The translations under genes and the position numbers were made by a program. A model generated the notes under the pieces. The model had not been told where the DNA came from, made no database searches, and saw nothing but the letters and a program-made list of their open reading frames with translations. This document shows, piece by piece, positions 52,282 through 63,725 of a stretch of 64,000 bases of DNA. Position 1 is the first letter of the stretch. Each line of letters opens with the position of its first letter. The DNA comes from Podospora pseudoanserina (lineage: Eukaryota > Ascomycota > Sordariomycetes > Sordariales > Podosporaceae). The stretch is from assembly GCF_035222485.1 (NCBI RefSeq), contig NC_085925.1, forward strand, positions 2,728,001-2,792,000, read 5' to 3'.

Positions 52282-52733
52282 TGTTGTTTTGCTGATTGTG
52301 TCTTGTTGTCTTGTGTGTGGTGTTTGTGGTAAACGACCAAAAAAAACAAAACAAAAAAACAGAAAAAAGGTAACAAAATGAAGGGTAAAAAGAAAGATAA
52401 AAAAAAAAGAAATGCGGGGTAGCAAAACTGAGGGGATTGACACCCGAGGTTTATGACTACCTCTCCCCAAACAGTGGAGGGCATGTCGTTGAGTCGTTTG
52501 GCGCAGGTCATGGTGGAGACCCGACAGCTCATCATACGTCTTGGCATCGGGTTTCGAGCGCTTCTGTGGAGGCCCAGTGAAGGCCCGATTCAGGGGAATG
52601 TGGTTAACCATGTATTTAAACACTACCGCTCAAAGACTGTAAAAGAAAAAAACAAATTCACTATGCCTTCCCTTATGTACCCTACCCTTGACGCCCAATA
52701 CCCGAACATAACCTCACAGCCTCGGCCCCTCAT
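52282..52733. other. Intergenic, no gene seen
   Basis: Upstream of the DUF1295 gene (T/C-rich on its strand near 52330-52430) and 3' end of the aminopeptidase gene. Confidence 0.4.
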
Positions 52734-54076
52734 TTATTTGCCCTTCTCAAGAGCAGGAAAGTCGGCAAACGCCAACTCGTACGCAAACGCCAGCGTGAGC
52801 TTTGCGTGCTGAATCATGTGGTCGAATGACAAGTACTTAATCAGATCATCAGTAGTGTGGATGTGATTGTCCGAGTACTCAAATGCCGACTCGATAACAA
52901 AGGCAGACGGGTACCCAGCCTTGGAGGCAGAAGCGTGGTCCGAGCAAGCATAACCGCACTTGGTCTCAACAAATGGAATGTCACAGTACTATTATATTGT
53001 CAGTATTGACCAGTCAATATTTCAAAATTATTTAAAAAAGAAAAAAAAAAGTAAAAAAAAAAAGTAAAATAAAAAACATACCTCGGTGATAATCTTCTTG
53101 ATAAATTCAGTAAGTTTGGGGTCAACAAAGTCGACAATAACGCCCACACTCTCAGGCAAGCCCGCTTGGATAGTCCTAGTGATGAAACCAGTCATGTCCT
53201 GCTGAAGCATGGCCTTGACATCGCGGCGCTCCTTTTCGTAAGCAGAAAAGATGGCCTGGCTGCCGAGCAGACCGCCCTCCTCGGCGCTGTACCAATGGAA
53301 CTCGAGCGTGTTGGGGTGCTTGCCCTTGACGATGTCTTTGGACTGGAGGATGACCCGAAGGGCCTCAAGAATAGTCACGGTGCCGCTTCCATCATCATCC
53401 GCCCCGGGAGCCGCCAGGATACTGGGGAGGAAGAGGTTGATGGAATCCTGGTGGGCACCGATAACAACTGTCTGGTTGGTCTTGCCAGGAATGGTGGCAA
53501 TGATGCTGTTCTGGCCCCACGGGTGTTTGAAGTGCTTCGCCGTCACATACTTCTCAGCGCCGGCCTCCTTGATCGTCTCTTGAACTTTCCCAAGCAGCCA
53601 CTCGCTCGATTGGCGGCCCCAATCTGACTTGTAGTATCGGGTGTGGAACGATGTGAACTTTTCCAAGTTCTCTTCGAGGTGGGATTTGGAGAGGTTGGTG
53701 AACAATGGTTTCACCGCGTCTTGGTATGTGGGCTTCTTTGGGAAGACAGCCTTTTTCTTGGGTGGTCCGACGAGGGTGTTGATGGTGGCGCCGAGGTCAG
53801 GGTGATCGGTAATATCGAAAAAGTTAATACCTTTCTGTTGAGAGAAGTCATCATCAGTAACAGCTTGAGCGAATTGGGACAAAAGAATTGACTTACACGG
53901 CGCAGGGCCCATTTCTCGTCTTCTGTCACCCATCGTGTGTTGCCAGGGGAGATCTCGATGTGATAAGTTGCAGCGGCGGCCTCTTCATGGGTCATGGGCC
54001 GCTGTGTATCGCCAGCGAGGTTGACGTTGCGGGCGCTGACTGCGGGGAGCAGAAGCGCGAGTAACGAAGCCTTCAT
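52734..54076 (-). CDS. LAP1: Secreted leucine aminopeptidase, M28 family
   Basis: Minus-strand exons 54076-53897, 53834-53082 and 52988-52734 give 395 residues, the usual size of fungal LAP1. The signal peptide is '[15 protein letters not shown]', followed by a propeptide. Zinc and catalytic residues are present: 'VVIGAHQDS' (His), '[11 protein letters not shown]' (bridging Asp), '[11 protein letters not shown]' (Glu pair), 'LQQDMTGF' (Asp) and '[10 protein letters not shown]' (His). The disulfide region '[13 protein letters not shown]' is kept. The second intron is A/T-rich with long A-runs. It releases N-terminal residues from peptides outside the cell. Confidence 0.93.
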
Positions 54077-54999
54077 GGTGATGTGTATTCGATGCAATGT
54101 TCAACAATAGGGATGTAAACACGAGGTTGGTGTTGGAGGATGGATGCATTCAGCTGTCGCCTTTTCTGGGTGCGACGGGTACCTGGAAGCTCGGGTTGGT
54201 CAGCAGGGGAACCGACCAATCACAGCTTCCCTAGCCTGTCACAACACCTTCTCTGTGTCATTAGCCGGCCATGTTGACTAACCTTTTTCCCAAAGTAAAT
54301 AACGGTGAAGCTTCCAGGTTCATGAGGAGGTCCCTTTGGACATCAAGTTGGAGATGATTTGCGTCTCCTCCGCTAAATCAACCTTCACTAAATCAAACCT
54401 CCACTAAACCCAGCTCCACTAAATCTACCTTGCACTCAATCAACAGCGCGCAAGCTAGCGATAAGGAACAATGGAGGGATTGTCAGTGGCATCTGTCCCA
54501 TAACCATCAGTCGATGATTTCTGGCTTCTGGATAGATACATGAATCTCACCTGGAATTCCTGAGCCAAGCTGCCAGATGCATTCCGGCCGCATCCCGGCG
54601 CTCCGGTCAACAACACATCGACGACAGTAGCTGACGTCATTTCCAGACATCAAGGTGCCAGCCTCAGCCCTCCTCTTGGCAAGCCACGCAAGCTTGTGAT
54701 CACCCCCGCCTGCCCTTGATTTTGGCTCCCCGGCGGACCTGAAGCGCTGTGTCTCGGCGTCGGTTTAGTGGACGGTTGGGACGGTTCTTGACAAGACCTG
54801 TCGTCATGAACCACGCGTGAGCTCAGATTAGGTGTCTCTATCTTCATTTTGGCTTTCTGGACAATAATTCCAGTTTATTTTCTTCACTCCAACGATTTGT
54901 CGCCACATACATTGTGATATTGTGAGGGTAATCGGTATCTTAAAAGACTGTCCCGTTCAGTGGTTGATCAGCCCCTGAAGCCCCTGAAAAGCCATCAAC
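54077..54999. other. 0.9 kb intergenic with short tandem repeat
   Basis: No gene. 54373-54444 holds about four and a half imperfect copies of a 15-16 nt unit (see repeat entry). Confidence 0.45.
54373..54444. repeat. Tandem repeat of a 15-16 nt unit
   Basis: Successive units start 'ctaaatcaaccttca', 'ctaaatcaaacctcca', 'ctaaacccagctcca', 'ctaaatctaccttgca' and 'ctcaatcaac'. Non-coding minisatellite. Confidence 0.7.
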
Positions 55000-57064
55000 A
55001 TGAAGAAACACCAGATCAGCCTCGAAAACAACCATATCAACGACAGCCTGTTGGACTTGTGCACCTCAACTCAAAGCGTCTCATCCCTCATTTCTCAAGA
55101 CCCTACAATAAGTCCTGCGGACGCATGGGAAAAGTTGTATGGCAGAGCCGCGCTGGCGAGTGCAGACAACGAGAAAGAGCATGCAAATGGAGCAATGGGC
55201 GGGGACCTGTTGGAGCTGAAGAAGGCCGAGATGTGTGGGAGATGGGGAGACACGAAGCCGAGTGAGCTCTTTTTGAAGGTAAAGTTCTTCAATGGCAGCG
55301 GAAATGCAGGTACAGCTAAACACATGGCAGATCTATCATGATGCACTGTGCACGCTCAACGAGGATCCTTCTCGGGGAATGGTCAGTCCTTCGCTGATGG
55401 GGTCCCACGGGACCATTCCGCTAACTATCGTTTCGACGTACGTCTCACCAGTCCGGAGAATCGAGTGAGTGCTGAATGAGAATAGCATACCCGACATATG
55501 TCGGCACATTGCCAACGTCATCGTGCGAGCGCAAACAGAGGTCTTTCTGGCAACAAACTACTGGCAAAATGGTGCAGCATCTGCCTACATTACGGAAGCT
55601 ATCCGTGAGTTAGACCGCCGTGTAGCTGCTAGGGGTGGCCCAAGGGTAAAGGTCAAGATCATATACGACCGAGGCAGCCCAAAACAAGTGTTTAAGCCAC
55701 GTTATTTCGTATCGGAGAAGGACTTTGCCGGACCAAACGTCAACTTGCCTCGACGGTCAGAGATCCCGAATCTCGAGATGGACGTGGTCAACTACCACCA
55801 GCCAGTCATGGGTACCTTCCACGCTAAGTACGTGGTTGTCGACCGCAAGATTGCGCTGCTCCAGAGCAACAATGTCCAGGACAACGACAATCTGGAGATG
55901 ATGATCCACCTGGAGGGCCCCGTTGTCGATTCTTTTGTCGATGTCGCCCTGCTCTCCTGGGGCAAGCCCTGGGATGGCTTCAGTGAAGTCCAAGAAGAGA
56001 TTGAACAAGCCGATGGAAGCATGGCAGCAGTAGCAAACGGCCGCGCTGTTTTGCCAGATGTCAACACCCTACCTCTCGACAACAGCCTCCACACTCCGTC
56101 CCGCCCTCACCACGATCCGGATGTCGCCTCCGAAGTCGCCCGCTTCAACACCTTCCTCACCCCGACCACGAACAAAACCCACCTCGACGCGGTCAACGCC
56201 CTGCTCAACCACACCACCAATCCTTCCCTCCGCCCTGACCCAACCCTCAACCCTGATCCTCCCGAGCCTGACCGCTTCACGCCTTACATCCCGCATTCCG
56301 CCTCTCCCTTTCCCATAGCACTAGTCACCCGCTCCCCTTACGGGCCCCCAACCCACCACTCCCTCCCCAACCCCCAAAACGCCGCCTGGCTCTCCGCGCT
56401 CAAACACGCTACAAAGACAGTCTTTATCCAATCCCCCACCCTCAACGCGGAACCGCTCATCCCGGCCATCATCGAGGCCTGCGAGCGCGGGGTGGAGGTG
56501 ACGTGTTGGATATGTCTGGGGTACAACGATGCGGGTGAGCTCCTGCCCCATCAAGGGGGTCACAACGAAAAGATTGCAAAGGAGCTGTATGGCTCTTTGT
56601 CAGAGGATGGGAGGGAGAGGTTGAGGTATGGGTGGTATGTGGGGAGGGATCAGACCGTGCCGATTGTGCAGAGCAGGAGGGGGAGGTCGTGTCACGTCAA
56701 GATCATGGTTGTTGATGGGGAGGTGGGCGTGATGGGGAATGGGAATCAGGATACGCAGAGTTGGTTTCATAGTTGTGAGGTTAATGTTTTGGTTGATAGT
56801 AGGGAGGTTTGCGGGGAGTGGGTAAGGGGTTGGGGAGGAATCAGAATACGGGGGGTGTATGGGCGGTTGGATGGGGAGGAGGGGGTTTGGAGGGATCGGG
56901 AGGGGAAAGAGGCGGAGGGGGGCGATTGGGCCAGGAGCTGGGGAGGGGGATGGGGTGGGTTAGGGGCGTTGTTGGGGCTGTTAGGAGGGTTAAGGGGACG
57001 GGCGGGTTTTAGGGGCCGGGGGCGGGGGGTGTTTAGGGAGATGATACTGAAGGGGGTATGGTGA
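55000..57064 (+). CDS. Phospholipase D-family protein with two HKD motifs
   Basis: Exons 55000-55278, 55331-55437 and 55486-57064 give 654 residues. Intron 2 (GTACGT, branch GCTGAAT, AATAG) joins 'TIPLTIVST' to 'IPDICRHIANVIVRAQTEVF'. The HKD motifs are 'TFHAKYVVVDRK' (His241, Lys243) and 'SCHVKIMVVDGE' (His532, Lys534), each followed by the expected Asn/Gln block ('LQSNNVQDNDN', 'MGNGNQDTQS'). The stretch between them has a Pro-rich insert. The C-terminus is Gly/Arg-rich ('GLRGRAGFRGRGRG'). No PX/PH or C2 domain and no signal peptide, so it belongs to the shorter fungal PLD-like group; lipid or other phosphodiester substrates are possible. Convergent with the next gene. Confidence 0.85.
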
Positions 57065-57120
57065 GGAACCAGCAAAACATCGAGATGAAGCAGCTGGTTG
57101 GCAAGACAGGACGGCTGCTG

Positions 57121-57137
57121 TTTTTTTTTTTTTTTTT
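57121..57137. repeat. T17 homopolymer between convergent genes
   Basis: Run of T in the 162-bp gap between the PLD gene and the minus-strand membrane protein. It may serve 3'-end formation, with a likely variable length. Confidence 0.5.
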
Positions 57138-57226
57138 GGATACAATGGCCCCCTCTTCGCGTTTCGTATGTAAGAGCATTGCGAAGGTGAAGGGTGAGGG
57201 TATTGAATTCGAAGAACACCGAGTTC

Positions 57227-58009
57227 TCATTGCCGGCCAGTCGCTTCGTCTTGATCCTTTGTAATTATCCTCCCCAAGCCCAGAAGTCCATTGCCAACTG
57301 ACGATAAAACGAAATGAATATTATTCCTCTCCAAGGGCGTAATCCTGAAAGCATAGACAATACCCCTACACCACCCGCAAACCCCTCCCTCCTCCCCCTC
57401 CCCCTGCCCAAACTCCCAACCCTCGGCCCTAAACAACCTCCTACTCAACACCTCCACCGCCCCCAACCTCCAACCCACATACCAACTCCCCACCGTCACA
57501 ATAAACAACCCCCACGAGCAAACATTCTCCAACCCTGAGCTCGCCGCCGCCAGCAAAATCACCGTCTCATCCGCGGCCATGATGTAAAAGTAGACGGGCT
57601 TCCAACCCTGTTCTAGTAGCTCACAGTCCAGGCTGGCGATGCAAAAGTGGACATAACTCGATATTATGATTGCCAGACAGGTGATGATCGTGTCGGCTAG
57701 TAGGAGGCAGTGGTGGTTGGATAGGGGGCCGGGGATGGGGAGGAGGGAGAGGAAGCTGGGGTGGTAAGTTATGAGGATGAGGAGTTGGAGGGTGAAGAGG
57801 AGGAGGGCGGTGAGTTGGCGGAGGGAGGTTGGGTAGTCCCAGGTTTCTTGGGGGGTCGTTTCGGGGGGTTGAGCTGGTGTGACGAGGGGGAGGATGGTTT
57901 CTAGTTTGAGGAGGATTGGGGTTCTGGGTCTGGATGGTGGTGGATGGTTTGATATGGGGAGGAGTGGTGATGATTGTTGTTGGGCTGAGTCTTGATCCTT
58001 GGTGTCCAT
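57227..58009 (-). CDS. Hypothetical multi-pass membrane protein
   Basis: Single exon, 260 residues from 'MDTKDQDSAQQQSSPLLP'. A Pro-rich N-terminus precedes four probable TM helices ('LTALLLFTLQLLILITYHPS', 'LLADTIITCLAIIISSYVHF', 'VYFYIMAADETVILLAAASS', 'GLFIVTVGSWYVGWRLGAVE'). The Glu-Thr inside helix 3 is unusual. The last 40 residues are less certain and may hide a short intron. No family recognised. Confidence 0.55.
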   Translation of the reverse strand: MDTKDQDSAQQQSSPLLPISNHPPPSRPRTPILLKLETILPLVTPAQPPETTPQETWDYPTSLRQLTALLLFTLQLLILITYHPSFLSLLPIPGPLSNHHCLLLADTIITCLAIIISSYVHFCIASLDCELLEQGWKPVYFYIMAADETVILLAAASSGLENVCSWGLFIVTVGSWYVGWRLGAVEVLSRRLFRAEGWEFGQGEGEEGGVCGWCRGIVYAFRITPLERNNIHFVLSSVGNGLLGLGRIITKDQDEATGRQ

Positions 58010-59197
58010 GTTGGTGATGATGATGGTGTTGATATTACTGGTAAGGTATAAATAAAGAGCGAATAGATAGTTGGTGGACGGTTTATGAAAATGCAAAGTC
58101 AAGCCCAAAACAAAGAAAAAAAAAATAGGAACCAAAGGGAAGTGGTATGGGAGAGACGGCATTGATATTTAGGGTGATGCGGCCATGCTTGGAACTTTTG
58201 CGTGATGAAAAGCGACCATATAAGGGTTCAGCTCGGAAAACACGCCCTGCGTTAATGCCAGAAAGGGATTATATCAGGGTCCAAATAGGGGCTACTCAAA
58301 TAAAACGATAATAATTGACAACGCCTCCCTGCAGATCCACCACTGGCTTTGCTTCTGACAGACTCGGCTGGCATGCTGTTTCATGCAGTGTGGAACAGGT
58401 GGCACGAATACGTTGGGAAGAAGAAGAAGAAGAAGAAGAACAAAGAAGAAGCTCTCTCGCCCTCGCTCTCATCCGTGTGTATTTGGCGGGTGGTGTGTGT
58501 TGGCTCTGCGAAGGATTATGCCAAGACAGGGGCTTTTTTGGGGCCCAAAGTGAAGCCCAGGCAAGGGTTGATGGTGGCTGTGGCTGTGGAGGTAATGGGG
58601 CTGGATTAATTGCGATTTTGACTTGAGCATACGGATAACCGCCTGTGTGGTTGGATCGCATTGTGATATCGTGGGAGTTGTTGGGCTTGTCGGGTTTGCA
58701 ATCCGGCCATGGTCAGCGTGACATGTTCTAGAACATTGCTAATTTGGTCAGGTAGCTAGCTCCCTGAGTGACAGCGGGGGTGCGGGGGATGTTTAGGGGA
58801 CGAGCAGTGTCAATCGAAAATCAGAACAGCTGGGTATCGAGCATAAGTTGTTGTAGTGGAGAATCCCTTCGTGCAGGTGGTCGTGGTGGGTGGGCGATCA
58901 AGAAGTGGGGCTGGAGCTGCGCGTCACCACGCGACAAAAGCTTATCTTATCGAGCACGTCGTCGCCGCAATTGTTGCATCTGGCTTCAACCGCAAGCTCC
59001 TACAAGGCCATTGTCCAAAGGCCACTCCATCGTCAAAATCTGTCGCAACTGCCATATGTGACCAAAGGCAGCCTCCTCTTGTCCCGGAGCCTGTGCAAAT
59101 CCCCTTCCAGACAAACCTTTCTCTGCGTGGCTCCTCACCTTGACCTTGAACCTCGACCGCCTCTCCGCCCCCGCATGACGACGGTATCACGGCCACG
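58010..59197. other. 1.2 kb intergenic with GAA microsatellite
   Basis: 58418-58451 is a (gaa)n run. Frames around it are repeat-driven. The remainder is the upstream region of the cyclin gene. Confidence 0.45.
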
Positions 59198-60690
59198 ATG
59201 GCACCATCCGCGGCGAACCCGACGGCTCCGGCTACTAACGGACAGTCCGCCGCCCCCGCCGACGATGTTCCGATAGGACCTGTCACCGGCCTGTCTGAGA
59301 TGGCCACCCAGTACATCTCGGAGCAGACACTACAACAGAGGCTTAAGGCCATAGCGTACGAAGAGGCAAAGGACGACCATTATAGGATAAGAGGCGTCCA
59401 ATTGATTGACAACGTCCGCGAGGCACTGCAATTGTACGGCCAGCATTGCTTTCCGTGACCAAGTTCAAGACGCTGACGCGCTGCTAGACCCATCAAGACA
59501 TTCGATACCGCAGCGATATACTACCACCGATTTCGGATCAGGTTTCCAAGTAGCGAATACAACTATGAAGATGTTGCACTTGCCGCTTTGTTTGTGGCCT
59601 GCAAGTCTGAGGATACCATCAAAAAGTCACGAGATATTCTCTGCGCTGCCCATAACCTACGGTCACCCCACGACAAGAAGACACCCGATGACAAGGTAAG
59701 GATGTTTTTCGTCCATCCACTTTCTGAAATCTGTCCTGACAGCCAACGCAGCATTTTGACGCCCCCTCCAAGTTCACGATAGGACTTGAACGCCACATTC
59801 TCGAAACCATCGGATTCGACTTTCGAGCGCCATACCCGCAGAAGTTGTTGATCAAGATGGCCAAGAAGCTGGTACCGGAAGGGGAGCGCAACATGAAGTT
59901 TCCACGGGGAGAATGGAGCACGCTCACTTCATCGGAAAAACTACTACATACGGCCTACGACATGTCCATTGACATTTACAAGACCTTCGTGCCCATCAAG
60001 CAGACAGCCCTCACCATGGTGTTGTCTATTGTGAGACTCACGGCCATGTTGATGGAACAAAGCTTGGAGCCGCCGAGGTTCAAAACGAAGGTGGCATCGC
60101 GTACGCAAGAAGCGTGTGTATATGAGACGATGTTGGATCTTATGGATCTGTACACCACCCACCCACGTTCCACCAAGGTCGGACTCAACTACGAGCTTCA
60201 GCACCTGATGGATGTCAAGATCGAGATCAACAAGAGAATGACAGCCGAAGGCTTTCAGCGATACAACGCCATGTGCAAAAAGTGCACCGATCAACCTGAC
60301 AACCGTTCTGTCACGCCGGGGTCCGTAACCTCGCCAGCAACCAACATCTCCGGGACCGGGGGGACCTCAGTTAAGCGCAAGAGGGCGAACAGCGAAGGCA
60401 CCCTGCGCTTCGTGTTTGACGCGGGAGCTGCCCGCCAGGAACGAAATCTGGCTGCGACATATTTCAACGACGAATACGAGGAGTACGAGGTGGAGGTGGA
60501 AGAAGAGATCAAGGTCCCACCAACTGACCCCCGGCATAACGCGGGCGGCGGACGGGGCAGCCATCACGGCCACCACGGTGGCCACCACAACAATCGACAC
60601 GACTACGGCTACCACAACAGAGGCGGTAGGCACCCATATCACGATAACCGACACAGGGGCAACCGGCGAGGAGGCGCTGGGATGAACTAG
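59198..60690 (+). CDS. CTK2: CTDK-I cyclin subunit (CTK2-like)
   Basis: Exons 59198-59433, 59488-59695 and 59752-60690 give 460 residues to the first TAG. Splicing restores the cyclin box: 'EALQLPIKTFDTAAIYYHRF', 'NYEDVALAALFVACKSEDTI', then 'HFDAPSKFTIGLERHILETI' and 'GFDFRAPYPQKLLIKMAKKL', with a second helical repeat to about residue 330. The tail has 'SVKRKRANSEGTLRFVFDAG', an acidic run, and His/Gly/Arg-rich 'GGGRGSHHGHHGGHHNNRHD'. CTK2 activates the Ctk1 kinase that phosphorylates Ser2 of the RNA polymerase II CTD. A cyclin K/T (Pch1-like) identity is the alternative. The frame continues past two TAG codons (see next entry). Confidence 0.8.
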
Positions 60691-61464
60691 AGGTCTGCGC
60701 CGAGGTCGGGCTAGGCGTCTCCTCCGGGTATTGGACACGGCCAGCCGACACCGGACCAGCCTTTTCCTCCTGGGCCTCAGTTCACGTTGCCTATTCGGCC
60801 AAAGCCATCTGAAAAGCCCAAAGAACCTGTACCTGAAACGCCGAAAGAACCCGCGCCTGGAAAGCCCAAAGAACCAATACCCAAACAGGCCAAAAAACAA
60901 CTGACAACACCTCAGAAGAGAGTCGTCCCCGACGAAGCCGATAAACCAGGCTCGCCGAGTGCAAAGCGCCCTGCCGTGGCACACACTGCTGCTGTGTACC
61001 GTGCCGTGCCGCAGCCCTACGGTCATGCCCATCCCAAGCAGCCTGTGGCTCAGGATCCCTACCACGTCACGTATTCCGCCGGCGGTGGGCCATCAGGGTA
61101 TGCGCATCTGGGGAGAGTGGTGCCTCAAGCATTCTTCAACAGGCTCAGGGGCCGGCGTTTCGTAAGAGACAGGACCCATCCGTGGCAAGACCCCAGTAGT
61201 GCCACGACAGGGCGGACAAGAAGTGGATATGTAGGAAGGAACGAGTTGCCTCCTTGGAGGCGAGGTGGTAATCTTGTGCCTGCGGCGGAGGTGCAGGGTC
61301 AACAGCAGGGCAGCGCGTCGGGGGAGACGGAAGGTCCACCACAACAGACCAATGCGCCGGACGAGAAGCAGGTGGGCGCTACCAAGGATGAGGAAGAAGG
61401 TGCAGCAGCACAGGACCAGGAGCAGAAGAAAGACACAGCAGAAGATGAGAAGCCCGAGGAATAA
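60691..61464 (+). CDS. In-frame 3' extension of the CTK2-like gene behind two TAG codons
   Basis: The cyclin's reading frame continues after TAG at 60688-60690 and TAG at 60712-60714, eight codons apart, through to TAA at 61464. The extension is protein-like: 'GHGQPTPDQPFPPGPQ', repeats 'KPKEPVPETPKEPAPGKPKE', then 'VVPQAFFNRLRGRRFVRDR' and a Glu/Gln-rich end. There is no ATG near its beginning. Options are nonsense changes of two Gln codons that truncate the protein, an unrecognised intron, stop readthrough, or assembly error. I saw no good phase-0 donor in the 150 bases before the first TAG. Confidence 0.4.
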
Positions 61465-61765
61465 AAAGACATGTTGTCATGCTGGGTGTGTTATTGGTGT
61501 TTGGAGTCTACGGGAGTTCTGATCAGCGGATGATAATTGATACCCAAAAATACACCACAAGACGGTGAGGCGGCTTGATGTGCTGGTTTTGGAAAAGAGG
61601 AAAGGCATTGCTGCTGCTAAAAGTGTATAAATTCTAGATGAAGACTTTGGGGGGGTGTCGTTCGTTCCCGAAAGCGAGAAAATAGTACCCAACCTACCAA
61701 CCAACGCCATGCTAAACATGAGAGCGTATGCAAATGCTTTTTTTTTTTTTTTTCCTAAAGGGGGG

Positions 61766-63725
61766 TCAAGTATCCTCCTCCCCCCGCCTCATCAACGCTT
61801 CCCTCAGCAGTTGCCTATGCTCCTTTATCACCTCATCCGCCTCCTTTGTCCGTCCCTGCACCCTGAGGCATTGATCAAGCGCGAGGAGCCCATCGGAAAG
61901 GTGGACGTCCTCCCCGTGCTCTTTCCAGCTTATGCGGCCCCGTTTTATCACCTGTCGGAGGATTCCCTCGGCAGCTCGTACATCTCCCATGGCCATTTTT
62001 ATGGAGCCGTACAAGAGATTGAACGACTCGGAGGCCTCCTGGACTTTGTTGACCTCTTTTAGTTTTATCGGATCGAGGAGGATGGGCTCGAGGAGGGAAG
62101 AGGCGGAGGTTAGGTCGCCTAGGGTGAAGTAATGGGATGCCAGCCAGGCGCGGACGTCCATTTCCCTGCCGTCGAACACGTCAGGGAGGGAGGAGGTTAC
62201 CCGAGTAAAAAGGGAGTGGAATTTGGGGGTGAGGAGGGTGGAGGAGGAGGGATGGTGGGGGGGGAGGGAGGTGAAGATGGAGAGGTTGGACAGTTCTATT
62301 GTTCTTTTGTGGAGGGGGGAATAGTGGGAGGAAAAAAGGGAGACGGCGAGGGAGATGAGGGAGGAGAGGTGGGTGTGGTTGATTAGGGGGGACTTGTCAT
62401 CGTTGTCTGGTGATGGTGAGGAGGGGGGCGAAAACAGGAGGGATTTCCCGTTGGAGTAGAGGACTTTCCAGAGCTGGGCGGTGGGGTGGGGGATGGCGCC
62501 GTTTTGGAGGCGGACGGTTTCGGTCAGTTCGAAGAGGTGTTTGAGGAGGTAGGTTTCCAGCCGTTGGAAGTTTGGGTCGGGGATGGAGCGGAAGAGGGTG
62601 AGGGCGTGCATTACCCAGAAGAAGAGGAGGGGGGATTCTCGACCGCTGGAGAGGGTGGAGGTGAGCTCGGCGAAGGTGATGCGGATTACTTTTATTGACT
62701 GGGCGCGGTTGTCGGGGTGGGAGGTGTCGTGGAACAGACGGACGGCGGTCATCAGCCGGCGCCAGATCTCGAAGCCGCGGCGGACGCCGGTGTGGGTTGC
62801 CATCACGGCTTTGTCGTTGCGGGCTTGGTCTGGGGAGGTGGTGTCTTCGAGGAAGGACCAGCGGTTGGAGGTGAAGGATGCCGTGAAGTAATCCCTCACG
62901 GCGCGGTACATGTTCTCGGTTGACTGGAGGGTGTCGGGTGCCTGGAGGTTTCGAGGGGAGGGTGATCGGGAGAGAGACAAGGCGGTGGAGGTGGATGGGG
63001 GGGAGCTGGCGGTTTGCTTTCGGGATTTGTGTTGTCGGAGGAGGTACCGTCGTTCGTCGTCCGTCATGAGCGACAAATCGATCCATTTGCCGTTTACTGG
63101 CAATAAACCTCTCCGTCGCTGTACATAAGGGACAGCATGCTGTTCATGATGGTGCGATGGAATAATCTCCTCGACATCATCCTCCTGAAGTTCGGGTTCG
63201 GGTTCGGGTTGGGCATGCTGACTGGCGTCTCCTGCTGCGGGCCGCATCGGCATCGGCATCGGCACGGGTTGCTTCAGCTTCGGCTTCCTTGGCCTGTTAG
63301 CCAAAGCGCTGTCCGATCTCTTACGTTTCCCGAGGCCCCATCGTTTAAATCGTGCTCTGTACATTTTGTTCCTGTGGGTTTTGGTTTTGCTCGTCAGCAA
63401 ACCCCCATCCCCTGCGCGAGTGGCCGACTTACGTGGCAAGGAAGCCATATCGAACCTCCATCGTCTGCATCAGCTGCGACAGGGTTTCACGATGGTAAAG
63501 CTGGGTGATTATTTCCCTGTGCTTGCTGAAGTCCTCCTCGGTCGCCCATTTCTTCGTTCCGGTACTACTGCCTCCTCCTCCTCCTCCTCCTCCTCCTCCT
63601 CCTCTTCCTCCTTCTTCTTCTCCTTCTCCTCCTGTCAGGCCTGTGATGCCGCTAGCCGGTGGTGCAGCTTCCCGTTCGACTGCCACGGTTGAAGGCCCGG
63701 GGCCAGCTCCGTCGCTTGCCACCAT
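61766..63725 (-). CDS. Clr5-domain protein
   Basis: Minus-strand exons 63725-63433 and 63371-61766 give 632 residues. The intron (GTAAGT, branch GCTGACG, CCCACAG) completes the Clr5 domain: 'WATEEDFSKHREIITQLYHR', 'LSQLMQTMEVRYGFLAT' joined to 'NKMYRARFKRWGLGKRKR' (about residues 60-120). Clr5 domains are found in fungal nuclear proteins, often with TPR or ankyrin tails, and are thought to bind DNA or chromatin. Ahead of it is a poly-Gly run from a (ctc)n stretch at 63570-63605. Behind it are a Ser/Pro linker and a helical C-terminal half with TPR-like segments ('ASHYFTLGDLTSASSLLEPI', 'LLYGSIKMAMGDVRAAEGIL'). Convergent with the cyclin gene. Confidence 0.8.
63570..63612. repeat. (ctc)n microsatellite coding poly-Gly/Glu
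   Basis: A run of 'ctc' units in exon 1 of the Clr5 gene. It stays in frame, giving a glycine run on the minus strand. Confidence 0.7.

Noticed and set aside
58418-58451. GAA run as part of a coding frame
   Set aside because: Microsatellite; frames through it are open only because of the repeat.
58856-59276. Frames of 95-136 codons upstream of the cyclin
   Set aside because: They overlap the cyclin start, are low-complexity in opposite directions, and no splice or family supports them.
24882-60714. UAG reassigned to an amino acid
   Set aside because: Several clearly complete genes in the window (NLR, methyltransferase, lectin) terminate at TAG.
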